The notes beneath the pieces are model-generated. The model was not told where the DNA came from, did not search any database, and was given only the letters and a program-made list of their open reading frames with translations. Both the position numbers and the translations under genes were made by a program. This document shows positions 8,699 to 17,337 of a DNA stretch of 34,951 nt, one piece after another. Positions within the stretch are counted from its first letter, which is position 1. Each line of letters opens with the position of its first letter. The stretch comes from Streptomyces fulvoviolaceus (GTDB taxonomy: Bacteria; Actinomycetota; Actinomycetes; Streptomycetales; Streptomycetaceae), in NCBI RefSeq assembly GCF_000718165.1, contig NZ_JOEY01000074.1:1-34951 (forward strand), in the 5' to 3' direction.

Positions 8699-10699
8699 TC
8701 AGTCCAGCAGGTCGAACCTGCCATTGACGATCGCATCCAGCGGCACGTCAGCTCCGGCGGCGAAGTCGCACAATTCCCTCAGGATCGTGGTTCCGGCCTG
8801 GCGGTCCGATGAGTCGAAAACCACGACTTCCGGCGGAGCCTCTCCGAAATCTGGATCGGGATCAATGTGCCCGAACCCTTTGCCTTCCAGTTCGGCGAAC
8901 AGTTCCGTGATTTTGTGGCCGCCGATCTGTGCTCGGCGGCGCAGTTCGCCCAGGGCGAGTCGGATCTCAGTGCCCGGAAGCCCCATGTGCCGGCTACTGC
9001 TATCCCCGTGTTCGAGGACCTGGGTCAAAAGGGCGCGTGCCTGAGGGGTCAGGCCTGCCAGTCGGTCAGCCACGTCATTGATCTGCCGAGCGACCGTGGC
9101 GATGTACTCGCTGTCGTAGTCCTGATGCCCCCACCAGCCCTGGAACCGTCCCCAGCGTTCCAGGGTCTGGCAGTACCGAACGTTGGAGGCGGTTTGCCGG
9201 GGGGCGGGCGAGCGTGCCACTCCAACTCCTTGGGAGCCGGCGCCGTGTGCTGGCCTCTGGTCGGGGCTGGCGGTTGCGGGCGATGGAGTACGGGGGGTGG
9301 CCTTGCCCGAGACGGCGGAGCGGATCCGGTGGTCGACGTGGACGTCGTTGGCCAGGGAGGAAAAGTGGCGCGCGCAATCGGGGTGATCGCGCAGCGCTCC
9401 AGCGACCGACGCGGCGGCGTCCCCTCTCAGGGTACGCAGCCAGGGCCTGATCTCGTCTTGGGGACGCCATTGGTCCCATAGGGCGTCCCAGGTGAATGCG
9501 CCATTGCAGCATTCTTCGAGCAGGTGCAGCTCGGCGGCATCGGCTGCGTGGCGGGCGACGGCGAAGAGCCAAAAGATGACGGCATCGACCTCTCCGCGCT
9601 CCGGTGGCCGGTGTGTGCCCAGCAGTTCGGGCATTGCACGGACAATTTCCACTGCCTGCGAAGGATCGGCCATCAGCGCCGGCAGGAGCACCTCCGGAGA
9701 GACCCGGACAAGTACGTCGCAGTACAAGGCGGCGTCATCGGGATGAGCAGCAGCCAGGGCCACCAGTTGCTCCGGCGCATCTGGTACCGCTTCGCCCGTG
9801 CCCTCCAGTGAGTCGCGGAGCGTCTCGCCGTGGACCAGCGGCGGTACAGGCGATGTCTCGATTTCCCGGGCGACAAGATCGAGAAACGCCTGCACTGTTG
9901 GCGGCCGTCGCTCGGGGTCCCGCCGTGTCGCTTCCCGGACGACCGCGCGCCACGGGCCCGAGTCCGGAACCTGGGCGATGTTCTCCAGCGGGTCCTTGCC
10001 GGTGACCGCCCAGCCGATCAGCTGCCCCAGGCTGTAGATGTCAGCCGGCGGGCCAGCGCTATGGGGGTCGCCAGTCAACTCGGGGGCGGCGAAGCCCAGG
10101 GAGCCCATGTTCATTCCGACCTTGGTGCGCTGCGGATGGGTGGTCAGGCCTGCGGGACGGCGTGTGATGCCCCAGTCGGCCAGGACCCATCGCCCGTCGA
10201 GCCTAAGCACGTTGGACGGCTTGATGTCCCGATGCACCCACCCTTGGGAGCCTCCTTGCTCGTGAGCGCCATGAGCAGCGGACAGCACAGAGCACAGGTC
10301 ACTCACCAGAGCCCGCAGGGCAGCCGGCTCTTTGAGACGATCTCGGCATTCCGCAGCGGTCTCCTTTGCCACGGGCATGACGAACCAGGTGCTGTCTGGG
10401 CCGGCGTCCCAGACCGGCATCGCATGCGGGTGGCCGTTCAGGAAACGGCCGACCTGGATCTCACGCGCCATCCGGGCCTTCTTGGAAAGGGCCGGGTTCT
10501 TGCCGTGCAACTGTTTGAGAACAACGGGCGTGCTGGTTCCTTTGTGGGTCGCGTAGAAGACGTCGGCCATGCCGTCCTGATGGCGGTGGAAGGGCAGCGT
10601 CTGGCAGGCGTAGTCCTTGCGCACACCCCGCGCCTCGTATGGCGGCGCACCCGCGTGAGCAGATCCCCCGCCTTGGCGGGCGGTCTCATCCTTGCTCAC
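8699..10699 (-). CDS. Soluble serine/threonine protein kinase with long C-terminal extension
   Basis: Numbered from GTG 10699 (666 aa), the kinase domain spans about 30-300. It shows the ATP-anchoring K62 in VVLKQL, a helix-C E80, the catalytic loop HRDIKPSN (156-163), metal-binding D175 in ADWG (DWG instead of the usual DFG) and APE (204-206). The glycine-rich loop is poorly conserved. The 360-residue C-terminal part is helical, with a Pro/Ala/Ser linker (about 475-515), and has no membrane helix or PASTA repeat, unlike housekeeping PknB kinases. It is therefore cytosolic, and the tail may sense a signal or hold an effector. The start is uncertain: a GGGGGA site lies close before GTG 10699, and an in-frame start at 10747 is possible. 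Neighbouring nuclease-like genes suggest a stress or phage-response role, which is inference. Confidence 0.88.
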   Translation of the reverse strand: MSKDETARQGGGSAHAGAPPYEARGVRKDYACQTLPFHRHQDGMADVFYATHKGTSTPVVLKQLHGKNPALSKKARMAREIQVGRFLNGHPHAMPVWDAGPDSTWFVMPVAKETAAECRDRLKEPAALRALVSDLCSVLSAAHGAHEQGGSQGWVHRDIKPSNVLRLDGRWVLADWGITRRPAGLTTHPQRTKVGMNMGSLGFAAPELTGDPHSAGPPADIYSLGQLIGWAVTGKDPLENIAQVPDSGPWRAVVREATRRDPERRPPTVQAFLDLVAREIETSPVPPLVHGETLRDSLEGTGEAVPDAPEQLVALAAAHPDDAALYCDVLVRVSPEVLLPALMADPSQAVEIVRAMPELLGTHRPPERGEVDAVIFWLFAVARHAADAAELHLLEECCNGAFTWDALWDQWRPQDEIRPWLRTLRGDAAASVAGALRDHPDCARHFSSLANDVHVDHRIRSAVSGKATPRTPSPATASPDQRPAHGAGSQGVGVARSPAPRQTASNVRYCQTLERWGRFQGWWGHQDYDSEYIATVARQINDVADRLAGLTPQARALLTQVLEHGDSSSRHMGLPGTEIRLALGELRRRAQIGGHKITELFAELEGKGFGHIDPDPDFGEAPPEVVVFDSSDRQAGTTILRELCDFAAGADVPLDAIVNGRFDLLD

Positions 10700-10961
10700 A
10701 CATTCCCCCGCTCCCACGCCCCTATCAATGCCGCCCTGTTCACCCAAATCATGCCATCGAGGCAGCCAGCCCCCTGGGGTACCCGGTTCTCGCCGTCTCT
10801 CTGTTCCTGTTCAGGGGTGTCCGCCGGATCCGGCTCGTCGGGCGGGCATTGCGGCTGTGCGAGGCAGCGGGGATGAGTGTGCGTAGCTTCGGCTCGCCAC
10901 CACCAGCACCAGGCGATGGTCCCGGCTCGTCAAGCGCCGTGTGGCTTCGAAGAGCAGTCGG

Positions 10962-12365
10962 TCACACCGCCTTCAGCAGCCTGCTGAAGAAATCCTCGAG
11001 CAGGGGACGGGCGTGCTCTATGTCTTTCAGTTCGTCGTGGCCGAAGCGGTAGACCTGGTAGCCAAGGAGCTTCAGTTCACGATCTGCGGCCATAGTGGCA
11101 GCGTATTTGCCGGTATTGGGCACCGTGCCCTGGTTGTCTGTGTAGTGCTGGCTTCCGTCGACCTCAAGGACTATGCGTCTACGGCCGGGCATGAGCAGCA
11201 GGAAGTCCATCCGGATGTGCTGTTGTGCGCGTTCACGGCGCTGCTTGATCGTCTGGTGGTCCCAGTGCAGCCATACCTCGGGCAGTAGGGCCGGCAGATC
11301 GTCGGGCTCGTGATGGTGGATGTTGTAGTACAGCCAGTACAGGTTGTCCTGACCCCTCGATTCCTTCTGGCCGGTTGATTCGTTGGGCAAGCTGGCCCGC
11401 ATGCGTTCAAACAGCGCCGATCGCGCCTGTTCGGTGTCCGTGATGCCGCGCTTTTCCTGCCACCAGTTCAGGAGGTCTCGCCAGCGGAGACCGTCATTTC
11501 CGATGACGCGGTCGTAGACGAGAACCTGGTCGGCTCGCTCGGCTTGCTCGATGACCTCCAGATCGCCGTCCAGCACGCTGCTGATCCTGATGTCGGGTTT
11601 GGCGAGGGTGGCGAAGATGACCTGCCGCGGCCGGCGCCGTGGCGGCTCACCGGTCCTGATCAGTTCGAAGAGCGGATAGCCGTCCTCTTCACCGGCCTCT
11701 TGCAGTTGAGCGCCGACACGCTGCAGGTGCACGTTGGCCATCTCGACAAACTGCCGTTGCGCGGACTCGTCAGGGAGTGTTGAGGGTGCTGCCAGCGCCT
11801 CCAGGAAGCGGGCGAAGCGCGGATGCGGTGCGTCGAAGCAGCCCAGCTGCTCGAAGAGGAACACGGCGTCCCAGTCCTCGTTGTTGATCACATACTGGGT
11901 GATCTGTGCGCGAAGGGTCCTGACACCTCCATTCCAGGCAGCCATCGGATCGTTGTCCAAGACCCACAGAGAGTTGAGCATCGTGAGAAATCGATCCGCG
12001 TGACGGACGTAGTCCTCGAGTGGCAATGAGGCCGCGAGCTCCCGTCTGGTCCTGCCGGGAACCTCTACGCAGTCGCTGCCCTGCCACAGCGCGTCCTGCA
12101 GGGCATTGCGCTGAACTGCGTTGACGGGCTGGCTGGCCAGAACCGCGCGCGCAATCACCGGCAGTTCTTCGTCACGGCATGCCTCCAAGCTGGCAGCCAG
12201 GCGCTCGTGCTTGGACACCTCGCGATGGGTGTGAGGGTCCACCTTGGACGGAGGCGCAGGCATGCTGAGGCTTGCGCACAGGCCAGGAATGTCCTTGTGC
12301 CCGAAGACCTGGTAGCGAGAGACGACTGTCTCGTCGATCAGCGCTCGAAGACTCGCCACATCCAT
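10962..12365 (-). CDS. AbiJ-NTD3-like protein with C-terminal Vsr/DUF559-like nuclease domain, 467 aa
   Basis: The last ~90 residues look like a small PD-(D/E)xK nuclease of the Vsr/DUF559 type: RMDFLLLMPG, then VLEVDGSQHY, then AADRELKLLGYQVYRFGHDEL. The acidic D and ExD and the closing Rf..dEl pattern are in the usual order. The N-terminal and middle part (GLCASLSMP; ITQYVINNEDWDAVFLFEQL; FARFLEAL; later MANVHLQRVG) resembles the AbiJ N-terminal domain 3 found in predicted abortive-infection proteins; this match is from memory and weaker. ATG 12365 is chosen for the GGGAGAG at 12370-12376. The gene is monocistronic in appearance, 220 bases downstream of the previous leftward gene. A role as a DNA- or RNA-cutting defence effector is inferred from domains. 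Confidence 0.75.
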   Translation of the reverse strand: MDVASLRALIDETVVSRYQVFGHKDIPGLCASLSMPAPPSKVDPHTHREVSKHERLAASLEACRDEELPVIARAVLASQPVNAVQRNALQDALWQGSDCVEVPGRTRRELAASLPLEDYVRHADRFLTMLNSLWVLDNDPMAAWNGGVRTLRAQITQYVINNEDWDAVFLFEQLGCFDAPHPRFARFLEALAAPSTLPDESAQRQFVEMANVHLQRVGAQLQEAGEEDGYPLFELIRTGEPPRRRPRQVIFATLAKPDIRISSVLDGDLEVIEQAERADQVLVYDRVIGNDGLRWRDLLNWWQEKRGITDTEQARSALFERMRASLPNESTGQKESRGQDNLYWLYYNIHHHEPDDLPALLPEVWLHWDHQTIKQRRERAQQHIRMDFLLLMPGRRRIVLEVDGSQHYTDNQGTVPNTGKYAATMAADRELKLLGYQVYRFGHDELKDIEHARPLLEDFFSRLLKAV

Positions 12366-12585
12366 CTGCTCTCCCATTTCACGATGATGGGTCACCCGAA
12401 CGCCAGCCGAGGGGCGTTACGAGATGCGCCGTCCAGCACGGTGGGACTCGGTGGCCGGTTGGGTCTCGTAGGACGCCACGGTTCAACGCCGGCGGGGATG
12501 CCACCGTCCCGACCGGCGCGGTCACCTCCAGGACGGCGGCACCGCTCGTGCGTTGATCTCGGTGAGGGGGAGTGCCACGAGGCCG

Positions 12586-13221
12586 TCATCCCCAGGACAT
12601 GGGCCGAACGGTCAGCCACCGCTTGACCACCACCGCCGGGGGTGCGACCGGCTCGTACGGCGCGATAGCCGCGGCGATGACATCCGCCAGCTCATCGACG
12701 TTCTGCACGATGTACCGGGGCGGAGTGATCCAGATACGCGGCTCGGCATCCGGGTCGTCCTGATTATGGATCAACTGCGCGTACAGGTGGATCTGCCCGC
12801 TCGGGTCGCTCTCGTAGCCCCAGGTGCTGTGCTTCTCCCAGCCGGGAGCCCAGAACGGATGCGGGCCGCCCCGGGTCAGATCGGGCTCCGCGGGCCGCGG
12901 CTTCGGCGGGCGGGTGTACGACGGCCCGTACACGATCTCCCAGATGCCATCGGTGTGTTCGAGCACGTCCATGCGTACCTGCTGCTTCAGCCCGCGCAGC
13001 TGTCGGCGGAACTCCTCCGCATCGAGGCCGGCCCGCTCCGCGAGGACCGGGATGTCGGCGTCCTGGAGCTCCAAGCCCATGACCTCGGGAACGTCCTCGG
13101 GACGACGGTACCGGTCGCCCGGGGCGTGGGTGCGCTCCGCCAGCAGCAGGAAGACCCGCCGTGCGGCCTCGTCGGCGATGTCGAGGCCGCGTACGTACGC
13201 GACGGCATGCCTGTTCACCAT
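12586..13221 (-). CDS. Unknown protein, possible winged-helix, 211 aa
   Basis: I do not recognise a named family. The start ATG 13221 has AAGGGGAG just upstream. The first ~90 residues are helical and could form a winged helix (ARRVFLLLAERT, then LELQDADIPVLAERAGLDAE, then FRRQLRGLKQQVRMDVLE). The middle has a Pro/Trp-rich stretch (PFWAPGWEKHSTWGYE) and the last 50 residues are helical and hydrophobic (VDELADVIAAAIAPYEPVAPP). It starts 46 bases after the stop of the large helical protein gene and is probably the last gene of the sigma-factor operon, making it a candidate target or partner of that regulator. Confidence 0.75.
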   Translation of the reverse strand: MVNRHAVAYVRGLDIADEAARRVFLLLAERTHAPGDRYRRPEDVPEVMGLELQDADIPVLAERAGLDAEEFRRQLRGLKQQVRMDVLEHTDGIWEIVYGPSYTRPPKPRPAEPDLTRGGPHPFWAPGWEKHSTWGYESDPSGQIHLYAQLIHNQDDPDAEPRIWITPPRYIVQNVDELADVIAAAIAPYEPVAPPAVVVKRWLTVRPMSWG

Positions 13222-13266
13222 GAACTCCCCTTCTGACCAGCTCCGTTGGGCTGATCTCTGATCAGC

Positions 13267-14370
13267 CTATGCATCGACGGATTCGCGGATCGTGGCTGTC
13301 CCGGAGCGAACGGTGAAGATCCCACTTCCCGGAGGGGTTTCCTCTGAACGGGCCTTGAGATCTTCAACGTCCATGGCTTCCGGCCAGCGGGTCGTGGCCG
13401 TCGACCAGCGCACGCCGGCCAGGTCGATGTCGGCCAGGACAGCGGTGCGGAGGTCGGCTGCGGTGAAGTCGTCCAGGAACGCCCTCACCTCCGCGAACTC
13501 AAGTGTCGGGAAGTTTTGAAGTCCGGACCGCCGGGCGAGGACCTTACGCATGCGTTCGGGGCCTTCGGCGGAGAGGTGCCGTACGGCCCAGTCGCCGCGC
13601 TGTACGAGGTCACCCAAGCCGTCCGCAAGACGGCGTGCGCGGTGTACGGCTTCGCTGAGATGCCCTGCAGCTTCACGGGCGGCCCGACGCGCCTGAGCCC
13701 GCCGGATCCCGGAGCCGCCGTCGGCCCCACGCCGCGAGGCGAGTTCACCGGCTAGGACGCTTGCATCAACAAGCTTCCGAGAGATGTGCCGGACCTCCAG
13801 AAGAACTTCGTCCAGCGACTCCACAAAACCGTGGCGTAGAAAACCCCTCACCTCCTCCAGCACATGGCGGAGCCGTTCTGCGCCGCGATCGAGCTCGCCT
13901 GAGAAGTGCCGTGCGGCCTCGTAGTCGGCCTCTCGCCCGGACAACGCGTCATCGATCAGGCGTGCGTACGGCTGGATGGCCCGCCAGCAGGGGGTCGCCA
14001 TCTCAAGTGCTTCAAGGGCCTCGCACCCCGCCACCACGTCCGGGTGCACCCGCAGGGCGATTCGGACCCGCGGGCTCACCCTCGCCAGGAGTTGCTCCAT
14101 CGTGGGCGCCTGCGGCAGGGAAACGGCTGGCTCAGGCCACTGCTCGGTGGGACCTGCTCCCGGCAGGACCGCGGCGAGTCCGGCTTCGACATCAAGCACT
14201 GCATCCAGGCGATTCACCATGGTGTCGTGGCTGGACTGAAGTAGAACCTCGCGCAGGCCGGCCTCGACATCCAGGACGTCCCCGAGCTCGCCGAGAAGGA
14301 GACTCTGCTGCCCGTCGAGCCAGGAGTCCAGAACACCATCGTTGCCGTACACGGCGTCGTGACCGGTCAC
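13267..14370 (-). CDS. Large helical partner protein of the ECF sigma factor operon, 367 aa
   Basis: The GTG start overlaps the sigma-factor stop (GTGA, 14370-14367) and is preceded by AGGAGGAGGG, so it is translationally coupled to it; an upstream extension to 14571 would overlap the sigma gene and is unlikely. The N-terminus has an internal repeat: VLDVEAGLREVL at about 24-35 and VLDVEAGLAAVL at about 46-57. The middle is long amphipathic helix with many Arg/Glu pairs (about 130-290). The C-terminus has a short pentapeptide-repeat-like run (FTAADLRTAVLADIDLAGV). There is no membrane helix. Its tight linkage suggests an anti-sigma or signal-sensing partner, but this is inference; it lacks a zinc-binding HxxxCxxC anti-sigma motif. 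Confidence 0.78.
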   Translation of the reverse strand: MTGHDAVYGNDGVLDSWLDGQQSLLLGELGDVLDVEAGLREVLLQSSHDTMVNRLDAVLDVEAGLAAVLPGAGPTEQWPEPAVSLPQAPTMEQLLARVSPRVRIALRVHPDVVAGCEALEALEMATPCWRAIQPYARLIDDALSGREADYEAARHFSGELDRGAERLRHVLEEVRGFLRHGFVESLDEVLLEVRHISRKLVDASVLAGELASRRGADGGSGIRRAQARRAAREAAGHLSEAVHRARRLADGLGDLVQRGDWAVRHLSAEGPERMRKVLARRSGLQNFPTLEFAEVRAFLDDFTAADLRTAVLADIDLAGVRWSTATTRWPEAMDVEDLKARSEETPPGSGIFTVRSGTATIRESVDA

Positions 14371-14948
14371 TGTCCCTCCTCCTGCCTGCGGAATTGCTCT
14401 GCGGCTGTCCGGCGGGCCTTCTTCAGGCTCGCCCGCACCGCTTCCGGGGATATGTGGAGCTGCTCGGCAATCTCGGACGGGGTGAAACCGCTGAACGTCC
14501 AGGCCAGAACCTGCCGCTGCCGGGTCGGAAGCCCCTCCAGCACCCGCAGAGCCTCCTGCCGACACTCCCACTCGCCCACTTCATCCGGCCGGGGTAACAA
14601 AGAGGTCGGCTCGGGGACCTCTTCGACTAGGTCCTCTCGTACGTCGGAGACCTTCCGGACCAGAGCACGGGACGCGACCGTATAGACCCACGGCCGTGGG
14701 TGTTGAATCTCATCCCACCGCTGGTAGGCCTTGGCCATCGTGGCCTGAGCGATGTCGGCGGCGTCAGCCACGTTGGCACCGTGGTTCACCAGGAACGCCA
14801 CCAGCATGCGCACCGTGCTGCGGTAGAAGGCTGAGAATTCCTGGTCGACTGTCCACTGCCTGCGGCCCTGTTGATAAAGAGCTCCCCACCGAGCGGACGG
14901 CGACCCGGCCGGTAAATCCCCGCCACCCGTCACTTCATCCTCACTCAT
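14367..14948 (-). CDS. ECF-type RNA polymerase sigma factor, 193 aa
   Basis: Region 2 is at about 38-105 (EFSAFYRSTVRMLVAFL, then DAADIAQATMAKAYQRW, then PRPWVYTVASRALVRK) and region 4 at about 130-185 (LEGLPTRQRQVLAWTFSGFT, then EIAEQLHISPEAVRASLKKAR, a clear helix-turn-helix). Length and layout are normal for an extracytoplasmic-function sigma factor, which directs RNA polymerase to a small regulon. The ATG overlaps the stop of the upstream small membrane protein (ATGA) and its stop overlaps the next start (GTGA), so three proteins are made from one coupled message. No classic anti-sigma gene is adjacent; control may run through one of the two coupled partners. Confidence 0.9.
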   Translation of the reverse strand: MSEDEVTGGGDLPAGSPSARWGALYQQGRRQWTVDQEFSAFYRSTVRMLVAFLVNHGANVADAADIAQATMAKAYQRWDEIQHPRPWVYTVASRALVRKVSDVREDLVEEVPEPTSLLPRPDEVGEWECRQEALRVLEGLPTRQRQVLAWTFSGFTPSEIAEQLHISPEAVRASLKKARRTAAEQFRRQEEGQ

Positions 14949-15196
14949 ATGCCGCCCCGCCCCTCAGCGGCCGGTGCGGGCAGAAGCCGCATCCGAAGCC
15001 GGTGCCCGTCGGGGCCTGTGGTCTCGAACTCCAGCCGCCCACCGGCTGCAGCAGCCCCAAGCACACCCGTCAGGCACCGCTGCCGCGCCAGTTCCTGCTG
15101 CGCCCGCCACCGCAGGCGCAGCCACAACGCCAGCAGTCCGCACGCCTTCGCAGTGCCGATCGACACGATGGTGACAACAACCGTTACCGAGTCCAC
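14945..15196 (-). CDS. Small single-pass membrane protein upstream of the ECF sigma gene, 83 aa
   Basis: The GTG start at 15196 has GGGAGG a few bases upstream. Residues about 4-26 (VTVVVTIVSIGTAKACGLLALWL) form one membrane helix, followed by a basic stretch (RLRWRAQQELARQR) that should lie in the cytoplasm, and a short beta-rich tail (GGRLEFETTGPDGHRLRMRLLP). Its stop overlaps the sigma-factor start. The arrangement suggests a membrane anchor or sensor for the sigma/partner module; no family is recognised. Confidence 0.72.
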   Translation of the reverse strand: MDSVTVVVTIVSIGTAKACGLLALWLRLRWRAQQELARQRCLTGVLGAAAAGGRLEFETTGPDGHRLRMRLLPAPAAEGRGGI

Positions 15197-15748
15197 GCAG
15201 GCCTCCCTCCCCGTCGGAACGGACCCACAGCAGGCCCGTCATGAGCTAAGAGCCCACGGGCACCTTCAGCGTGAACTCCCCCAGAAACAAAAGAAATTGA
15301 GGCAGGTCACATCGCCCAGGACAACACGGCCCGGCCGGGCAGTTTGTCTGTCCGGCATCGCGCGCGGCCCGCCGTCGCGCGCGAGCAACACCCGCGGCGC
15401 CCGATCCCCTCGCCCGCCGCCCGGGGCCTGTCCCACCCACCCACTTCTCTTTTCTTCCTGCTGTGGGGCGTGGACTCGGGGGCGTAGAGGGGATGTCGGC
15501 CTCCCGACCATGGCCAGATCAGGGTGGTGACCTGCGGATTCACGAACAGGCGCGGTAGAGAGTGCGGACGGTTGTCGGCCGGGTTATCAGCGGGGATGTG
15601 GGCCTGGTCCACGGAGGTGTTGTCGCTTCGTGACCGTGGTCGGGCCTTCGTGGTCGGGGCTCTGGTCGGGGCCGGCTGCTGGCCTGTCTGGTACGCGCGG
15701 CGCCGGGCAGGACGGTGCCGCACCGGGCGGGAAGCGGGCAGATCCGTG
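15197..15748. other. Divergent intergenic region between the sigma operon and the replication-relaxation gene
   Basis: I see no convincing gene. It should hold the leftward promoter of the sigma operon, where an A-rich patch occurs at 15288-15300, and the rightward promoter of the replication-relaxation gene. There is an alternating CGCGCG dyad near 15360-15386 and a pyrimidine tract near 15430-15460. The rightward frame stays open from 15524 but that part does not look like protein. Confidence 0.4.
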
Positions 15749-16653
15749 ATGATCGGCGTGGACGTGGGCAGCGGGGACCGGCTGGCGCTGGGCGTGCTGG
15801 CGCAGTACCGGATGGCCACCACTGACCAGATGCACCGGGTGATCGCCCCCAAGGTGCGTATCGAGCAGACCCGGCGGCGGCTGGCCAGACTGCGCACCGA
15901 GGGGCTCATCGACCGCATCACCCTGCCCCAGGCCGGACGGACGCGGGTGTGGTTCCCCACCGCGTACGGCGTGCAACTCGCCTCCGAGTGGCCCGAGATG
16001 CGCGGGCACCGTCCCTCCAAGGCCGTGTCCCACCCGACCGCCGTGCGGCTGAAGGCCGGCCACACGCTGACCGTGACCGAGACCGCGCTCGTCTTCCTCG
16101 AGGACGCCCGCCGCCGCGGCGAGCTGTGCCGGCCGCTGGACTGGATCCCCGAGGTCCACCACCCGATCGGGGGCGGCGAGGCCGTCATCCCCGACGCCCT
16201 CCTGTACTACCGGTGCGGCCCCGTCGACGGCGAGGGCGGGGCGATGCTGCGGGCATTCGTGGAGGTCGACCGGGCCACCATGGGCCCCGAACGCCTCGCC
16301 GCCAAGCTGTCCGCGTACGAACGTCTCTACCACTACGTGCCCGCGGTCCCGGGGCGCCGGCCGACCCTCCAGGAACCGGCGGTGGAGGAGTGGCGGCGGC
16401 GCTACCCGCTCTTCCCCCGCATCCTGTTCGTCCTGGACGGCACCGGCCCCGCCGGTGTCGACAACCGGATCGGCGCCCTGCACGCGGGGGCCAGGCTGCT
16501 GGCGCCGTCCCGCTTCCCGTACGACGTCCCCGTCCTCGTGGCGCCGTTGGCCAACCTGCTCCACCACGGCCCCCCTCCGCACCCGTGTGGCGTCCCGTCT
16601 ACGACCCCGACCAGCGGGTCCCCTGGACCGACTCTGGGCATCGACAGGCGTAA
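15749..16653 (+). CDS. Replication-relaxation (Replic_Relax) family protein, frameshifted near its C-terminus
   Basis: The product matches the Replic_Relax family found on Streptomyces mobile replicons. It has an N-terminal winged helix (LALGVLAQYRMATTDQMHRV, RRRLARLRTEGLIDRI, RVWFPTAYGVQLA) and a nuclease-like core (WIPEVHHPIGGGEAVIPDAL, RAFVEVDRATMGPERLAAKL, FPRILFVLDGTG). The natural ending, SAPVWRPVYDPDQRVPWTDS, is in a different frame from the body. The switch is needed at a six-C run (16570-16575), so one base is missing or two are extra. The unshifted frame would run on to 16936 with meaningless Arg/Gly-rich sequence. ATG 15749 is chosen; GTG 15746 is equivalent. The gene may be a real pseudogene or a sequencing error in the C-run. 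Confidence 0.8.
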
Positions 16654-16811
16654 CGCGCGGGCCACCGCAGCAAACCGGTTCCAGGCCGGGCCGCGAGGAG
16701 CGGAGCGCCGAGGGCAAGGGAGACAGCAGCGCGAAGCGAGGAAGCAGGGCGCGGAGCGCACTGGGACCGGCTACCTCCTCCCGCAGCGCGTGAGAACGCG
16801 CAGCGCTCGGT

Positions 16812-16838
16812 CCGGTCGGGCGCGGAGCGACCGACCGG
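16812..16838. repeat. Telomere-like hairpin
   Basis: Perfect 8-bp arms CCGGTCGG (16812-16819) and CCGACCGG (16831-16838) enclose a loop containing GCGGAGC. It is similar in arms and loop to the telomere palindrome at 108-128 but lies 16.7 kb inward. Nearby GCGAAGC, GCGGAGC and GCGCAGC motifs occur between 16700 and 16830. Confidence 0.5.
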
Positions 16839-16964
16839 CACTCGGCATGGTGGTACCTGTCGGGGCGGGTCCGCCCGGCCCCCGGGAAAACAAGGGCCCG
16901 GTGCCCGTGGGCCGGATCTGGCCGCTCAGGCTGTGAGGTCATCCCCTGTTGTTGTGGCCCTCGG

Positions 16965-17150
16965 TCACGGCTCCGGAGCCAGGGCCGTGCGGGCCTCGGT
17001 GACGAAAGTGTCGTGGGCCCCGGCGTGGTCATCGGCCGTGGGCGACGGTGGCAGCATACGAAGGACGGCCTCGGCCGCCGCTGTCACCCGGGCAGGGCCT
17101 TCGAGGCAGACAATGGTGAGGGCTTCCGACAGGGCAACACGAGAACCGAC
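16965..17150 (-). pseudogene. C-terminal remnant of an unknown protein
   Basis: The minus strand reads as protein-like sequence with Streptomyces codon use (ALTIVCLEGPARVTAAAEAV, then AHDTFVTEARTALAPEP) ending at a stop at 16965. Upstream of about 17150 the frame runs into AT-rich sequence that does not look coding. There is no start or ribosome site at the boundary, so it is probably the 3' end of a gene cut off by a rearrangement. Confidence 0.35.
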
Positions 17151-17195
17151 GTGTAGCAACCACTCCCAGCCTGATATGAAAAACACCTCAAGCCA

Positions 17196-17211
17196 CTCAA
17201 AGAGGTTTGAG
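17196..17211. promoter_or_regulatory. Dyad in AT-rich region upstream of the protease operon
   Basis: CTCAAA (17196-17201) and TTTGAG (17206-17211) form an inverted repeat, nested with a wider one, ACCTCAA (17186-17191) and TTGAGGT (17207-17213). It lies about 130 bases before the Trypco1 start and could be a regulator site. Confidence 0.35.
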
Positions 17212-17337
17212 GTATTCCCTGTTCCAGCTGGTGAGTGGTTAGCACCCCCGCTATTCCTTCTTTTCGTCAAAGATATATCGATGCAAGGGCACGCGGGTCT
17301 ACGCTGAGCGGCCAAACCTGGCTACACAGGGGGCACA

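Larger units (their letters stand above)
16654..17337. other. Long non-coding region before the protease operon
   Basis: No intact gene is seen in 684 bases. The left part (16690-16880) is rich in GCGNAGC motifs and hairpins resembling telomere palindromes. The middle carries a likely gene remnant on the minus strand (16965-17150). The right part (about 17150-17290) is markedly AT-rich with a dyad at 17196-17211, and should contain the promoter of the Trypco1-protease operon; TACGCT at 17301-17306 is a possible -10 element. Confidence 0.45.

Noticed and set aside
15524..15748. Upstream extension of the replication-relaxation gene
   Set aside because: The sequence is not protein-like and the family begins near the GTG/ATG at 15746-15749.
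16577..16936. Unshifted tail of the replication-relaxation gene
   Set aside because: It is Arg/Gly-rich noise running through hairpins; the conserved ending lies in another frame.
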